A stretch of 64,000 bases of DNA from Streptomyces sp. Ag109_O5-1 (GCF_003814875.1 NZ_RKQF01000001.1:11160001-11224000), one strand, 5' to 3'; positions 51,338 through 60,849 are shown, numbered from the stretch's first letter. Numbers and translations are program-made. Notes: generated by a model not told the origin, from the sequence alone.

Positions 51338-52276
51338 TCACCCGCTGCGGTCGTCCTCCACGAGTGCGTCGAGCCGCCGCCTGGCCGTAATGAGGGAACG
51401 GCGGCACCGGCCCAGGCCCTTCCAGGGATCGCCGACCTCCGCCAGGCGGTTCGGGAGAGTGCGCAGGGTCCAGTGCCGGGGGCCGAGTTCGGGGTCGTCG
51501 AGTTCGTTCCAGGTCAGCGGCGCCGCGACCGGCGCGTGCGGCCGGGCCCGCACGGCATAGGGGGCGACGGAGGTCTGGGCATAGGCGTTGCGCTGGACAT
51601 CCAGGTAGAGACGGTCGCCTCGGTCGGCCTTGCGCGCGGCGGTGGTCAGCCGGTCCGGGTGGCGGGCGGCGAGCAGATCGGCGACGCGGCGGGCGAAGGC
51701 GCGTGCGGTGTCGAAGTCGGTGCGGCGGTTCATGAGTACTACCAGGTGCAGTCCGCGTGAGCCGGTGGTCATCACAGCCGGGCGTAGTCCCAGCCCGGTG
51801 AGCAGATCGCCGAGTTCGCGCGCAGCCCATCGGACGGTCTCGAAGGCGTCCGCGGTCGGCGGGTCGAGGTCGAATACCAGCCGGTCGGGCTGGTCGAGGC
51901 GGTCGGTGCGGCTGAGCCACGGGTGCGGCGTCAGGCACGCTTGGTTGGCCAGGTACGCGAGCGTGGCGGCATCGTCGCAGACGGCCATGTCGACCGTGCC
52001 GCTTTGTTCGGGCACCTGGCGGTGGTGGATCCAGCCGGGGAAGTAGTCCGGGAGGTCCTTGTGGAAGAAGGGCCGGCCGCCGTAGCCGTCGGGATACCGC
52101 TCCATGACCAAGGGACGGTCATGCAAGAAGGGCAGCATGACGCGTGCGACAGCTCGGTAGTAGTCGACGAGTTCGGCCTTGGTGATCCCCTCGTCAGGGA
52201 ACAGCTCCTTGTCAGGGTTGGTCAGGGGCACCCGGCGCCTTCCGACCCGCACAGTCCCTTTCGTTGTCGCGTTCAT
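51338..52276 (-). CDS. Stand-alone LigD polymerase/primase domain protein
   Basis: 312 residues, matching the archaeo-eukaryotic primase-like POL domain of the NHEJ ligase LigD. Visible elements: VPLTNPDKELFPDEGITKAE at the start, PLVMERYPDGYGG, the metal-binding DLDPP of VFDLDPP, MTTGSRGLHLVV and the late KADRGDRLYLDVQRN. No ligase or 3-phosphoesterase domain is attached and no ku gene is in the window. ATG at 52276 after GGAGGTGTGG. Role in end-joining synthesis is inferred from the family; streptomycetes often encode such separate POL proteins. Confidence 0.93.
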   Translation of the reverse strand: MNATTKGTVRVGRRRVPLTNPDKELFPDEGITKAELVDYYRAVARVMLPFLHDRPLVMERYPDGYGGRPFFHKDLPDYFPGWIHHRQVPEQSGTVDMAVCDDAATLAYLANQACLTPHPWLSRTDRLDQPDRLVFDLDPPTADAFETVRWAARELGDLLTGLGLRPAVMTTGSRGLHLVVLMNRRTDFDTARAFARRVADLLAARHPDRLTTAARKADRGDRLYLDVQRNAYAQTSVAPYAVRARPHAPVAAPLTWNELDDPELGPRHWTLRTLPNRLAEVGDPWKGLGRCRRSLITARRRLDALVEDDRSG

Positions 52277-52856
52277 CCACACCTCCTGGCACAACGGGTG
52301 GCCGCAGGAGAACGAGCCGCTGCCCCCGGTCCTTTCAGCGCACTTGAAAGGCAGAGGCGGAAACCGCCGGACCGGTCACTGTGCCCCCCCGCCGGGTGCC
52401 CGTCCGGCCATCGGGAAAACGACGACTGCCCTGTGCGTTTCCGGAGGCCGTGCTGCACCACGCCGGCGAGACGATCGCCGACCTCCCCGGGCCGCAACCT
52501 TTGGGGCAGGAGGTCGTCGCTCGGTGTGCGGGCGACTTGGTCTGGGCTGACGCTGATCCGAGCCCGATCCGTCCCGGTGGACACACAGAGGGTGTAGGCC
52601 AGATCCTGTAGGCGGGTGCAGGCGGGGCGTGAGCTTCGGCCGCGAGAGGCGTTACGTGTTCCTTCAACTCCGTGTATTGCGCACCCAGTGTCATATCCCT
52701 GTGCTGCATGACAGTACCGACGAAATTTACGCCACGGCAGCGAAGTGTGCCGGACGGCCGGAACGGCGAACCCGCCGCAAGAGACGTGCAGGACGCGAAC
52801 TCTGGTCGGACACTGGAGGTCAGAGCGGCGGCTGACGGCGTACGGAACCAGGGCGC
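52277..52856. other. Long intergenic stretch without supported gene
   Basis: About 580 bp. A minus-strand frame has biased composition in parts (LAYTLCVSTGTDRARIS) but no family, start site or continuity was found. The region holds the promoter of the LigD-like gene in its left part. Confidence 0.4.
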
Positions 52857-53657
52857 ATGGCCATGATCCACGGCACGACACATTCCTCCGGTGCGACGGA
52901 CTCCGTCTCCACGCGCTCCGTGTTCGGCGCGCCGTGCTGGGTGAGTCTGAGCAGCCGCGACCTCGACGCGACCCAGGACTTCTATGGGGCCGTGCTGGGC
53001 TGGCGGTGGCGCACCGCCCGACTCGGCGACCGCTTCCGGACCGCGCTGGCGGATGAGACACCCATTGCGGGGATCGCTGAGATGGCCACCGTGTGGCACA
53101 TGGCCGTGGCCTGGACGCCGTACTTCGCCGTGGCGGACGCGGACGAGGCGGTCGGCCGCGTCCGGGAGCGTGGTGGAACCGTGGCCGTGGGGCCGATCTC
53201 TTTCCCTCCCGGAAGGGCGGCGCTGCTCGCGGACCGCGACGGTGCCCGCTTCGGGGTGTGGCAGGGGCAACTCGTCACCGAGTGGGAGGCATGGCGGCAG
53301 GCGGCGCCGACGTTCATCACCCTGCACACCCGGGACGCCTTCGACGCAGCCATCTTCTACGGCGAGGTCCTGGACTGGGCCTCGGACCTGCCCGGCTGTT
53401 GCGAGGTCGAGTACGCGGCAGGCGAAGTGCTGCTGCGTAGCCGGGGCCACGTCGTGGCCCGCATCGAGTCGGGCTCGGTGGAGGCACCACCCGATCCTTC
53501 TGTCCGGCCGCACTGGCAGGTCACCTTCGCCGTGGCCGACGTGGAACCGTGTGTCCAGGCGGCGGGGAAGTACGGCGGCAGTGTCCTGTACGAAGGCGAG
53601 CACGAGGCCGTGCTGCGCGATCCCGACGGCGCCCAGTTCACGGTGACCTCGCGTTGA
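52857..53657 (+). CDS. VOC (glyoxalase/bleomycin-resistance) family protein, two-domain
   Basis: 266 residues with two vicinal-oxygen-chelate modules. First: CWVSLSSRDLDATQDFYGAV then LADRDGARFGVWQ; second: FITLHTRDAFDAAIFYGEV then VLRDPDGAQFTVTS. The usual metal ligand positions are not clearly His/Glu (CWVSL, TLHTRD), so binding rather than catalysis is possible. ATG at 52857 or the second ATG two codons later. Monocistronic between the repair pair and the AraC regulator. Confidence 0.88.
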   Translation: MAMIHGTTHSSGATDSVSTRSVFGAPCWVSLSSRDLDATQDFYGAVLGWRWRTARLGDRFRTALADETPIAGIAEMATVWHMAVAWTPYFAVADADEAVGRVRERGGTVAVGPISFPPGRAALLADRDGARFGVWQGQLVTEWEAWRQAAPTFITLHTRDAFDAAIFYGEVLDWASDLPGCCEVEYAAGEVLLRSRGHVVARIESGSVEAPPDPSVRPHWQVTFAVADVEPCVQAAGKYGGSVLYEGEHEAVLRDPDGAQFTVTSR

Positions 53658-53779
53658 TCAGGATCTCCGGACTCGACCAGAGGTACACCTCCCCGGTGGT
53701 CTGCCTGTGGACGGACTGGAGATCGTCGGGAGTAACCGCGTGATCCCGGTCGTATCGTCTGCGGCTTGAGGCGGTGGTG

Positions 53780-54715
53780 TCAGCCGGCTTCGCCGCGCGG
53801 CGTGGCTCCGGTGGGGGCGGGAACGGTCGCACTCTGCTGGGTACGGCGGAAGTCGCCGGGAGTGGTGCCGGTGTGGCGGGTGAAGAACTTGCCGAAGTTG
53901 GTGGGTTCGGAGAAGCCCAGCCGGCGGGCGATGACGGCGACGGGTTCGTCGGTGTGGGCGAGAAGCCGCTGGGCCTGCAAGGCGACGCGGGCGTCGATGA
54001 CGTGCTTGACGGGGCGCCCGGTGGCGGCCTGGCAGGCGCGGCTGAGGGTCTTGACGGTGTAGCCCAGGCGGTCGGCGTAGTCCTCGGCGCGTCGGGTCTT
54101 GGCGTAGGAGCGTTCCAGTTCGGCGTGGAAGCGGGCGTAGGTGTCGCCGCCGGCGTGCGGATCGGCGTGCGTGCCGGGGCGGGGGAGACGGTTGACGTGC
54201 AGCAGCAGCGCGGCCAGCAGCAGGCGCAGGATCTCGTGCGACGCACCGCCAGGGCGGTCGTACTCGGCGTGGAGCCGGGCGAGGAGGGCGGAGGCGGCGG
54301 CGTAGTCGGTACTGGTGTGCAGCTGCCAGCAGCTGGGTGCGGACCAGTCGTCGGAGAGGCGGGTGACGGCGGAGGTCGTTTCGGGGAAGGCGGGCGTGAA
54401 CAGCAGGTGGGCGCCGTTCATCCGGCCGGGCGGGCCGAAGCGTTGCACCTGGCCGGGGCGGACCCACAGCAGTGTGCCGGGGCGGCACGGGTAGGTGACG
54501 AAGTCGATGGTGTGCTCTCCGCTGCCCTGCGTGACCAGGGTGAGGGAGTGGAAGTCGGCACGGTGCACTCCCTGGAGGCTGCCGTCCGTGACCCGGCGGT
54601 GCAGCGAGGCCAGATCGGTGACCTCGATGCCCGGGACCAGGGCGTGCGGCGGGTTGAACCCGAACCCGGGGATGGCGGCCGCACCGGTGTTGTTGTCCGC
54701 GTTTGACCATGCCAT
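53780..54715 (-). CDS. AraC-family transcriptional regulator
   Basis: 311 residues. N-terminal cupin-type effector domain (HSLTLVTQGSGEHTIDF, CRPGTLLWVRPGQVQRF) and C-terminal double helix-turn-helix: ADRLGYTVKTLSRACQAATG and AVIARRLGFSEPTNFGKFF with the closing G-x-TPGDFR. Divergent by 90 bp from the MBL hydrolase gene, whose operon it probably regulates. Ligand unknown. Confidence 0.9.
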   Translation of the reverse strand: MAWSNADNNTGAAAIPGFGFNPPHALVPGIEVTDLASLHRRVTDGSLQGVHRADFHSLTLVTQGSGEHTIDFVTYPCRPGTLLWVRPGQVQRFGPPGRMNGAHLLFTPAFPETTSAVTRLSDDWSAPSCWQLHTSTDYAAASALLARLHAEYDRPGGASHEILRLLLAALLLHVNRLPRPGTHADPHAGGDTYARFHAELERSYAKTRRAEDYADRLGYTVKTLSRACQAATGRPVKHVIDARVALQAQRLLAHTDEPVAVIARRLGFSEPTNFGKFFTRHTGTTPGDFRRTQQSATVPAPTGATPRGEAG

Positions 54716-54805
54716 GTCTCCACCGTACCTCGCTGGCCTGCTGTTTTTCCCGAACAGTGGACGACGAGGCAGAACAGGGGTCGCATCCCATCAGCAGGAG
54801 GCATC

Positions 54806-55597
54806 ATGAACGGCACGGTCACCGTCATCGACAAGGGCGCGGTGCGCATCCACAGCTACATGGCACCCGACGACAGCCTGAACGTCACCACCCACCTGAT
54901 CGAGACCCCGGCGCGCATCGTGGCCGTGGACGCCCAGTACGCCCTGGCCTGCGCGGATGAGGTCGTGGCCTACGCGCAGGGCCTGGGCAAGCCGCTGGAC
55001 CGGCTGATCATCACCCACGCCCACCCCGACCACTTCCACGGCGCCGCCCGCTTCGGCACCCTCGTGCACGCGCTTGCTGCGGTGCGCGACCAGATCGCCG
55101 CCCAGGGTGACGCCCAGGACCCCACCGGCGCAGTCATCCCGCTCGCCGATGTCACGCCGACGGTGGAGATCACGCCGGGGACGGAGGTCATCGACGGCAT
55201 CCCGTTCGTCTGGGAGGCCCACCAAGGCGGCGAGGCCGCCGACGAGCTGGTGATCAAGCTCCCGGAGCAGGGCGTCCTGGTCGCGCAGGACCTCGTCTAC
55301 CACGCCACGCACCTGTTCCTCGGCAACAACGACATCGCCGGCTGGACCAAGGCCGTCGCCGCGCTGGCCGCCGACACCGGCTACGACACCGTCCTCGCCG
55401 GGCACGGCCTGCCCGCCGGCCCCGAGGTCTTCGACCAGCTGCGCCACTACCTCGCCGACGCCGACGAGCTGCTCGGCGACGACGGCGAGGCGTACAAGCA
55501 GGCCATCACCGCGCGCTATCCCGCCTTCGGCGCCCCGTTCCTGATCGACATCGGCAACCAGTACCTCTTCGGCACCCAGAACGCCGAGAGCGCCTGA
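54806..55597 (+). CDS. MBL-fold metallo-hydrolase
   Basis: 263 residues. The HxHxDH zinc motif is THAHPDHFHG (near residue 70); the Asp/His later ligands are in VLVAQDLVYHATH and LAGHGLPAG. Cytoplasmic, no signal. ATG at 54806 after AGGAGG. 44 bp upstream of an NAD(P)-binding protein gene, so probably one operon controlled by the divergent AraC protein. Substrate unknown; this short subgroup covers lactonases, thioesterases and similar. Confidence 0.9.
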   Translation: MNGTVTVIDKGAVRIHSYMAPDDSLNVTTHLIETPARIVAVDAQYALACADEVVAYAQGLGKPLDRLIITHAHPDHFHGAARFGTLVHALAAVRDQIAAQGDAQDPTGAVIPLADVTPTVEITPGTEVIDGIPFVWEAHQGGEAADELVIKLPEQGVLVAQDLVYHATHLFLGNNDIAGWTKAVAALAADTGYDTVLAGHGLPAGPEVFDQLRHYLADADELLGDDGEAYKQAITARYPAFGAPFLIDIGNQYLFGTQNAESA

Positions 55598-55641
55598 CGC
55601 CCCCATCCCGTCCCGCACCAGCTACCGAAAGAGATCACAGC

Positions 55642-56286
55642 ATGAGCAGGATCGTCGTGTTCGGCGCCGCCGGAAAGGCCGGCTCCCGCATCGTCGCCGA
55701 GGCCGCATCCCGCGGCCACCAGGTCACCGCCGTCGCCCGCACCCTCGATGCGCCGGTCACGTATCCGGACGGGGTCTACGTGGTGGCCGGGGACGTCACC
55801 GATCCGGAGACGGTCGCCGTCCTCGCCAAGGATGCCGACGTCCTGGTGCTGACCGTCGGCGGCCCGGACGCCGCCCTCTACACCGACGCCGTCGCAGCGG
55901 CAGCAGCGGCCGTCCGCGCCGCAGGCCCGGCCGGCCCGCGCATCATCCACATGGGCGGCGGCGCCGGCCTCCTCGACGAGCAGGGCGAGCGCTTCTTCGA
56001 CACCCCGGGATTTCCGGAGGAGTTCAAGCCCTACGCCATCGGGCAGATCCGCGCGCTCGACGCCTACCTCGCCCTGGACGACAGCGTGACCTGGACCTAT
56101 CTGTCCCCTCCTCCGGTCCACTTCGCCCCTGGCGAGCGCACCGGCCGCTACCGCTCCGGCCTGGACCACCCCGTCATCGGCGACGACGGCCAGGCCCGCA
56201 TCTCCTACGAGGACTACGCCGCCGCCCTCGTGGACGAGATCGAAACTCCGCGCCACCTCAACCGACGCTTCACCGTCGGCTACTGA
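55642..56286 (+). CDS. NAD(P)H-binding protein (atypical SDR, NmrA/BVR-B-like)
   Basis: 214 residues. The dinucleotide loop FGAAGKAGSRIV starts at residue 7; AGDVTDPETV and RIIHMGGGAGLL follow the atypical SDR pattern lacking a YxxxK. Close to the YwnB/RrrA-like flavin reductase group (YLSPPPVHFAPGERTGRYR). Start has GAAAGAG upstream. Likely redox sensor or reductase working with the MBL hydrolase. Confidence 0.9.
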   Translation: MSRIVVFGAAGKAGSRIVAEAASRGHQVTAVARTLDAPVTYPDGVYVVAGDVTDPETVAVLAKDADVLVLTVGGPDAALYTDAVAAAAAAVRAAGPAGPRIIHMGGGAGLLDEQGERFFDTPGFPEEFKPYAIGQIRALDAYLALDDSVTWTYLSPPPVHFAPGERTGRYRSGLDHPVIGDDGQARISYEDYAAALVDEIETPRHLNRRFTVGY

Positions 56287-56324
56287 CCCTCGTCCCGGAC
56301 TGTTCCGGTGATGCTGGGGTGTTC

Positions 56325-56492
56325 GTGACAGAGACCGAGACCGCGGGCGGCCACCAGTACGGGCCCGGCTGGGAACAGCGTGGCCGACAGGCGCTCACCG
56401 ATGCCGCGCGGTCGACCGGCGCTGCGTCCGCCGATCCCCCGGTCCCCGCGGTCTCGGAATCCACCGCCCCCGTCCCGCGGCGAGCGGCCTGA
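56325..56492 (+). CDS. Possible 55-aa hypothetical peptide
   Basis: A GTG frame (TETETAGGHQYGPGWEQRG) with plausible codon bias but no known family and weak ribosome site, between the NAD-binding gene and a relic on the other strand. Low confidence. Confidence 0.2.
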   Translation: MTETETAGGHQYGPGWEQRGRQALTDAARSTGAASADPPVPAVSESTAPVPRRAA

Positions 56493-56539
56493 TGGGTCGC
56501 CGGATCCGGGCCGGCGATGTTTGTACGGGGCACAGGCGT

Positions 56540-56965
56540 GCGGGTACGTCCAGCCACGGCAGCGCCTCCCAGGGCAGTGCCCCGATCAGGTCGGCCGCGT
56601 CCGCCCCGAGCATCTCTGCGGCCTCAGGCGTGACGAACGTGAACCGGCCGGTCACATCCAGCGCGCAGGCCCCGCCGGGAAGCCGGTCGATGAACGCGGC
56701 CAGCTCGTCCGTCCCGGCGGGCGGCACCCGCGCGCACGAAGGATGCAGCAGGATGCGCGGCTGGGAGGGCGGGCGTACGCGCTCCCTGCCCGCCCGCGCC
56801 AGCAGCTCGCCCAGTCGGCGGCAGCCCGCGTCGACGGCGGCGCGCTCGCCGGCACTGAGGCGCGGCGCGTGTCCACCCGGCCAGAGCAGCACCAGACCGC
56901 CGACGGGCACGCCATTTCCGGTCAGCGGCCGGGTTCCCCGAAGCAACCGGTCCACCCGTCCAGGG
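56540..56965 (-). pseudogene. GAF-PAS fragment of a SpoIIE-type phosphatase
   Basis: The minus strand shows the end of a GAF-like domain (GNGVPVGGLVLLWPGGHA, SAGERAAVDAGCRRL) and then a PAS-like beginning (FIDRLPGGACALDVTGRFTF, EAAEMLGADAADLIG, ALPWEALPWLDVP). In streptomycetes this pair normally precedes a PP2C/SpoIIE phosphatase domain, which is absent, as is the first half of GAF. No start codon or ribosome site. A truncated relic. Confidence 0.65.
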
Positions 56966-57025
56966 GGTCGGCACTGCCTGGGGCGACTGCGTGTGTGACC
57001 TCGGCGGGCAGGGAACCCGGCGGTC

Positions 57026-58316
57026 ATGAACGCCGAGGAAGCGCTCCGGGGGTCGTACTGGACCGAGACCGCACCGGGTGAGCCCGCTGCCCCTCCGTCC
57101 TGGGATCTCACCGTCGAGGTCGCGGTGACCGGTGGCGGTGTCGTAGGGCTCAGCACCGCCTGGGAGCCGGCCCGGCGCGGCCACGAGGTGGCCGTACTGG
57201 AGGCAGACCGGATCGCCGCTGGAGTCACCGGCCACACGACGGCCAAACTGACCGCGCTGCACACCCTGATCTACGATCACCTGCGCCGCACCCGAGGCCG
57301 CGAGGGTGTACGGCTGTACGCCGACTCGCAGCCGGCGGCGATCCGCCGTGCCGCCGAGATCGCCGCCGACCTGGGCATCGAGTGTGAGTGGGAGGAGGCG
57401 GCGGCCTGCACCTACGCTGAAGGTGCCGGGCACGCCGCCCAGCTCCGGGCGGAAGCCGAGGCGGCGCGCGAGGCGGCCCTGCCGGAGTTCGTCACCGACA
57501 CCGAGCTGACCTACCCGGTGGCCGGTGCGGTCCGGGTGACCGACGAGGCGCAGTTCCATCCGGTGAAGTACCTGCGCGCCCTCACCGACGAACTGCGCCT
57601 GCGCGGCGGCACCGTGTACGAGGGGACGCGCGTCACCGGTCTCACCGAAGGCGAATCCTGTGTCCTGAGGACCGACGTCCGCGTGGTGGTGCGGGCGCCC
57701 GAGGTCGTGGTCGCCACGCACTACCCGGCGGCCCGCAGCCGCTTCCCGGGCCTGACCCTCGCCCACCGCTGGGCCACTCAGGACCACGACTCCACCGACT
57801 CAGTACCCCTCGTCGGACCGCTCCACCCCGGCAGCCCGGCACACCTACGTGGCCACCGGCTTCGGCGGCTGGGGACTCAGCGGCGGCATCATGGCCGGTC
57901 TGCTGATCACCGGTCTCGTCGAGGGCCAGGAGGTGGCATGGGCGGGCCTGTACGACCGCGTCGACTGGGTTCCGTGGTCCGCGAAGGCGTGTCCTTCCTC
58001 AAGCATCAGGCCCACGTGGCCAAGCACTTCGTCGGGGACCGGCTCCCGCCCGTCACCGCACCCGCCCCGGAGGACCTCGCCCCCCGGAGACGGAGCGGTC
58101 CCGCGCGTGGGCGGGCACCAGTGCGCTGTCCACCGGGACGACAGCGGTCAGCTCCACGCCGTCTCGGCCCGCTGCACCCACCTCGGCTGCCTCGTCGCCT
58201 TCAACCACGCGGAGCAGGCATGGGAGTGCCCGTGCCACGGCTCCCGCTTCGCCCCCCGACGGTCGCATCCTCCAGGGTCCCGCAGTGCGGCCGCTGGAGA
58301 AACGAGAGGTCTGAGT
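57026..58316 (+). pseudogene. FAD-dependent oxidoreductase with C-terminal Rieske domain, deleted and frameshifted
   Basis: Frame 1 gives a DAO-type FAD protein (VAVTGGGVVGLSTAW, EADRIAAGVTGHTTAKLTALH) to about 57830. Sequence jumps from ARSRFPGLTL directly to RWATQDHDSTDSVPLVGP, missing about 80-100 residues of the family. Then a frameshift near 57840 into ATGFGGWGLSGGIMAG, another into LKHQAHVAKHFVGDRL, and more shifts to the Rieske motif CTHLGCLVAFNH and CPCHGSRF, ending at 58316. All parts of the domain order are recognisable but no single frame covers them. Non-functional. The surviving start ATG at 57026 has no clear ribosome site. Confidence 0.8.
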
Positions 58317-58319
58317 GTC

Positions 58320-58988
58320 ATGGAACAGGCAGCCCTGTTCGACGTGGACGGAACCCTCGTCGACACCAATCATCTGCACGTGGTCACCTGGTGGGAGGCG
58401 TTCCGCCGGGCCGGGCACCGGGTACCGACGCACGCCATCCACCGTGCGGTCGGGCTCGGTTCCGAGGATCTCGTCGCCCATCTGCTCGGCGAGGGCGAAG
58501 AATCAGCCCTGGCTCCCGGCGAGGCGGAGGACCTCAGCACCGCGCACAAGATCCTCTATGCGCAGTACTTCGAGCGGCTGACCGCGCTCCCGGACGCGGG
58601 CCGTCTGTTGCGAAGGCTGGCCGACGACGCCTGGACGGTCGTCCTCGCCACCTCGGCGAGCGACGACGAACTCTCCGCGCTGCGGCGGGCGATCGATGCG
58701 GACGACGCCATCAAGGCGACGGCGAGCGCAGACGACGTCTCCGAGGGCAAACCGGCTCCCGAGCCCGTCGAACGGGCGCTGGAACTGGCCGGCGTACCGG
58801 CGGAGCGTGCCGTCTTCGTGGGCGACACGGTGTGGGACATGCGGGCGGGCACCCGTGCGGGCGTGCGGTGCGTGGCGCTGCTGTGCGGCGGCATTCCCCG
58901 TGTGGACCTGCAGGAGGCCGGTGCCGACGCCGTCTTCGCCGACCCGGCCCAGCTGCTCGCCGAGCTGGCGCGCAGTCCGTTCGCCTGA
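58320..58988 (+). CDS. HAD-family phosphatase (beta-phosphoglucomutase-like)
   Basis: 222 residues. Motif I FDVDGTLVDTNH with nucleophile Asp9, motif II ATSASDDEL, motif III Lys in EGKPAPEPV and motif IV GDTVWDMRAG. The long cap domain after motif I places it in the subclass I phosphatases. ATG at 58320 after GAGAGG. It directly follows the FAD/Rieske relic with only a few bases between, so it was probably cotranscribed. Substrate is a small phosphate ester. Confidence 0.92.
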   Translation: MEQAALFDVDGTLVDTNHLHVVTWWEAFRRAGHRVPTHAIHRAVGLGSEDLVAHLLGEGEESALAPGEAEDLSTAHKILYAQYFERLTALPDAGRLLRRLADDAWTVVLATSASDDELSALRRAIDADDAIKATASADDVSEGKPAPEPVERALELAGVPAERAVFVGDTVWDMRAGTRAGVRCVALLCGGIPRVDLQEAGADAVFADPAQLLAELARSPFA

Positions 58989-59266
58989 TGCCGTTGTCAC
59001 GTCAGCCGCGCCGGGGAACCCGTGTGGCGCCGCCGGTTCATGGCAGGCCCATCCCCGTCCGCTGCGCGAACAGGTCGTACGCCACGAGGTCCTCGCCGGT
59101 CCGCCGGCGGAAGAGCCGTGGCTGGCGGGCGATGTGGTGTTCGGGATCCGTGCTACCGGACGCCTGGAGGAGCGATTGGCCGACCGGCTCCTGCAGCTTG
59201 GCGAGATGGCCGATCCGCGCTGCGTACAGGCCGCATTACACCGGCTGCCCTGGGTACGCACAGGGC
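58989..59266 (+). other. Short relic region between HAD and Ppx genes
   Basis: A plus-strand frame reads LREQVVRHEVLAGPPAEEPW then LADRLLQLGEMADPRC up to the next gene and may be the tail of a lost gene; frame continuity is short and no start is seen. No intact gene. Confidence 0.35.
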
Positions 59267-60307
59267 ATGAGACTGAGCGTGGTGGACGCGGGCTCGAACA
59301 CGGTCAGGCTCGTTGTGACGGATGCGACGGACGGTGTACCGCTGCCGGTGCACACCGCGAAGTGGAAGCTTCGCCTGTCCGAACAAGTGGCGCCGGACGG
59401 ACACTTCGGCGAGCGGGCCACGGAGGAACTGGTCGCAGCCCTCCGCAGAGCCGCCGAGATCGCCGCCCGCTGGGGTGCCCCGGAGCCGCTGGCGTTCGCC
59501 ACCGCCGTCGTACGCAGCGCCCCCGACCGCGCAGCCGTGCTGCGAGCCGTGGCCGAGGAGACGGGGATACGCCTGCGCGTACTGCCCGGCGAGGTGGAGG
59601 CCGAGCTCACCTTCCTCGGTGTACGGCGCTGGATGGGCTGGCGGGCCGGACCGCTGGCCGTCTTCGACATCGGAGGCGGCTCCCTCGAAGTGGCCTTCGG
59701 GCGGGGCCGGATGCCGGAGTTCGCCGTCTCCCTGCCGCTCGGTGCGAACCGGCTGACCAACGAGTTCCTCGGCGACGGCGACGTTCCGTCCGAGAAGGAA
59801 CTGCTGGCCCTGCGCCGCACCGTGCGCCACCAACTGCGCGACGCCTCCGCCCGGATCCGCTGGGAGCATCCGCACACCGCCGTCGCCACCTCACGCACCT
59901 TCCAGCAGCTGGCCCGGCTGTGCGGCGCCGCGCCCGGACGGGACGGCCCGTTCGCCGAACGAACCCTGTGCCGGGGCGAACTGCGCCGCGCGATCGCCCG
60001 GCTGGCGGCCCTGCCGATGACCGAGCGGGCCGGGTTGCCGGGTATTTCGGCGCCCCGGGCCCGGCAGAGCCTCGCGGGAGCGATCGTCGGGCACACCGTG
60101 ATGAAACTGAGCGGCGTGAAGACCTTACTGATCTGCCCCTGGGCCCTGCGCGAGGGCATCCTGCTGCGCTACTTGGAGGACGGCGCCGACTGGTGGGCCG
60201 ACGTGGGGCTCGGCCCCGGCACCGAGCAGCGGCCACTCGGCGGACTCGACGGAACGGCCGTCAGCCGCCTGCCACCGCGTCCTGCACCACCTGCTCTCGG
60301 ATGCTGA
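59267..60307 (+). CDS. Ppx/GppA family exopolyphosphatase-like protein
   Basis: 346 residues of the ASKHA fold. Phosphate-1 loop DAGSNTVRLVV at the start, LPGEVEAELTFLGV around the catalytic Glu, phosphate-2 DIGGGSLEVAFG, and a late ICPWALREGILLRYL. Hydrolyses terminal phosphate from polyphosphate or pppGpp in the family. ATG at 59267 is set by homology (RLSVVDAGSNT) with a weak AGGG before it. Typical length of the short actinobacterial form. The upstream frame extends back through other genes without stops but is not one protein. Confidence 0.92.
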   Translation: MRLSVVDAGSNTVRLVVTDATDGVPLPVHTAKWKLRLSEQVAPDGHFGERATEELVAALRRAAEIAARWGAPEPLAFATAVVRSAPDRAAVLRAVAEETGIRLRVLPGEVEAELTFLGVRRWMGWRAGPLAVFDIGGGSLEVAFGRGRMPEFAVSLPLGANRLTNEFLGDGDVPSEKELLALRRTVRHQLRDASARIRWEHPHTAVATSRTFQQLARLCGAAPGRDGPFAERTLCRGELRRAIARLAALPMTERAGLPGISAPRARQSLAGAIVGHTVMKLSGVKTLLICPWALREGILLRYLEDGADWWADVGLGPGTEQRPLGGLDGTAVSRLPPRPAPPALGC

Positions 60308-60326
60308 GGGGCACTGACTGGCCGGG

Positions 60327-60465
60327 TCACCGGGCATCCCGGAACTCGGCTTCCTTCGCGAGGTCGATCCGGGCGCCCATGTTCCGCTCCATCATTTCCA
60401 GTGCGGCAACCGCCAGACGGGGATGGACCGAGGCGACGGCGTCCCTCGGCACCATGACCTCCAGA
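60327..60465 (-). pseudogene. C-terminal fragment, possibly isochorismatase/cysteine hydrolase-like, cut by IS3 element
   Basis: The minus strand reads LEVMVPRDAVASVHP, LAVAALEMMERNMGARIDLA and a stop. The V-P-x-DAVA pattern followed by A-x-x-MMERNMGA resembles the end of isochorismatase-like hydrolases. It is cut at the left end of the IS element and no continuation is found past the right end, so flanking sequence was also lost. Confidence 0.4.
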
Positions 60466-60537
60466 TGAGCTGCATCCCGTTTCGTGGAGTCCCTGATGCC
60501 AGGGTTACGATCCTGGCGAAGGAGATCCACCAACACC

Positions 60538-60849
60538 ATGGCAGCACCACGTAAATACCCGGACGAGCTCCGCGAGCGCGCGGTCCGCGAGGTCCGGGCC
60601 ACCGGCCGGCCCGTAGCGCATGTCGCGAAGGATCTTGGCATCCATCCCGAGGCCCTGCGCGGCTGGGTCCGCCAGGCCGAGGCCGACCGCGGCGAGCGGG
60701 ACGACCGGTTGACCACCGGCGAGCGCGACGAGCTCAAGCAACTCCGCAAGGAAGTAGCGGAGTTGAGGCGGGCCAACGAGATCCTCAAAGCGGCCAGCGT
60801 GTTTTTTGCCCAGGAGATCGACCGTCCCCGGACGAGGCCGGGCAAGTGA
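60538..60849 (+). CDS. IS3-family transposase OrfA
   Basis: 103 residues. Helix-turn-helix of the transposase_8 family (KYPDELRERAVREVRATG, VAHVAKDLGIHPEALRGW) and a C-terminal coiled coil (ELKQLRKEVAELRRANEIL, LKAASVFFAQE). ATG at 60538 with AAGGAG upstream. Intact; in IS3 elements it acts alone as regulator or fuses to OrfB by programmed frameshifting. Confidence 0.9.
   Translation: MAAPRKYPDELRERAVREVRATGRPVAHVAKDLGIHPEALRGWVRQAEADRGERDDRLTTGERDELKQLRKEVAELRRANEILKAASVFFAQEIDRPRTRPGK

Noticed and set aside
57026-60307. A 1093-codon open frame that looks like one giant protein
   Set aside because: It strings together part of the FAD relic, wrong-frame sequence over the HAD gene and the true Ppx gene; absence of stops is due to high GC, and homology changes frame within it.
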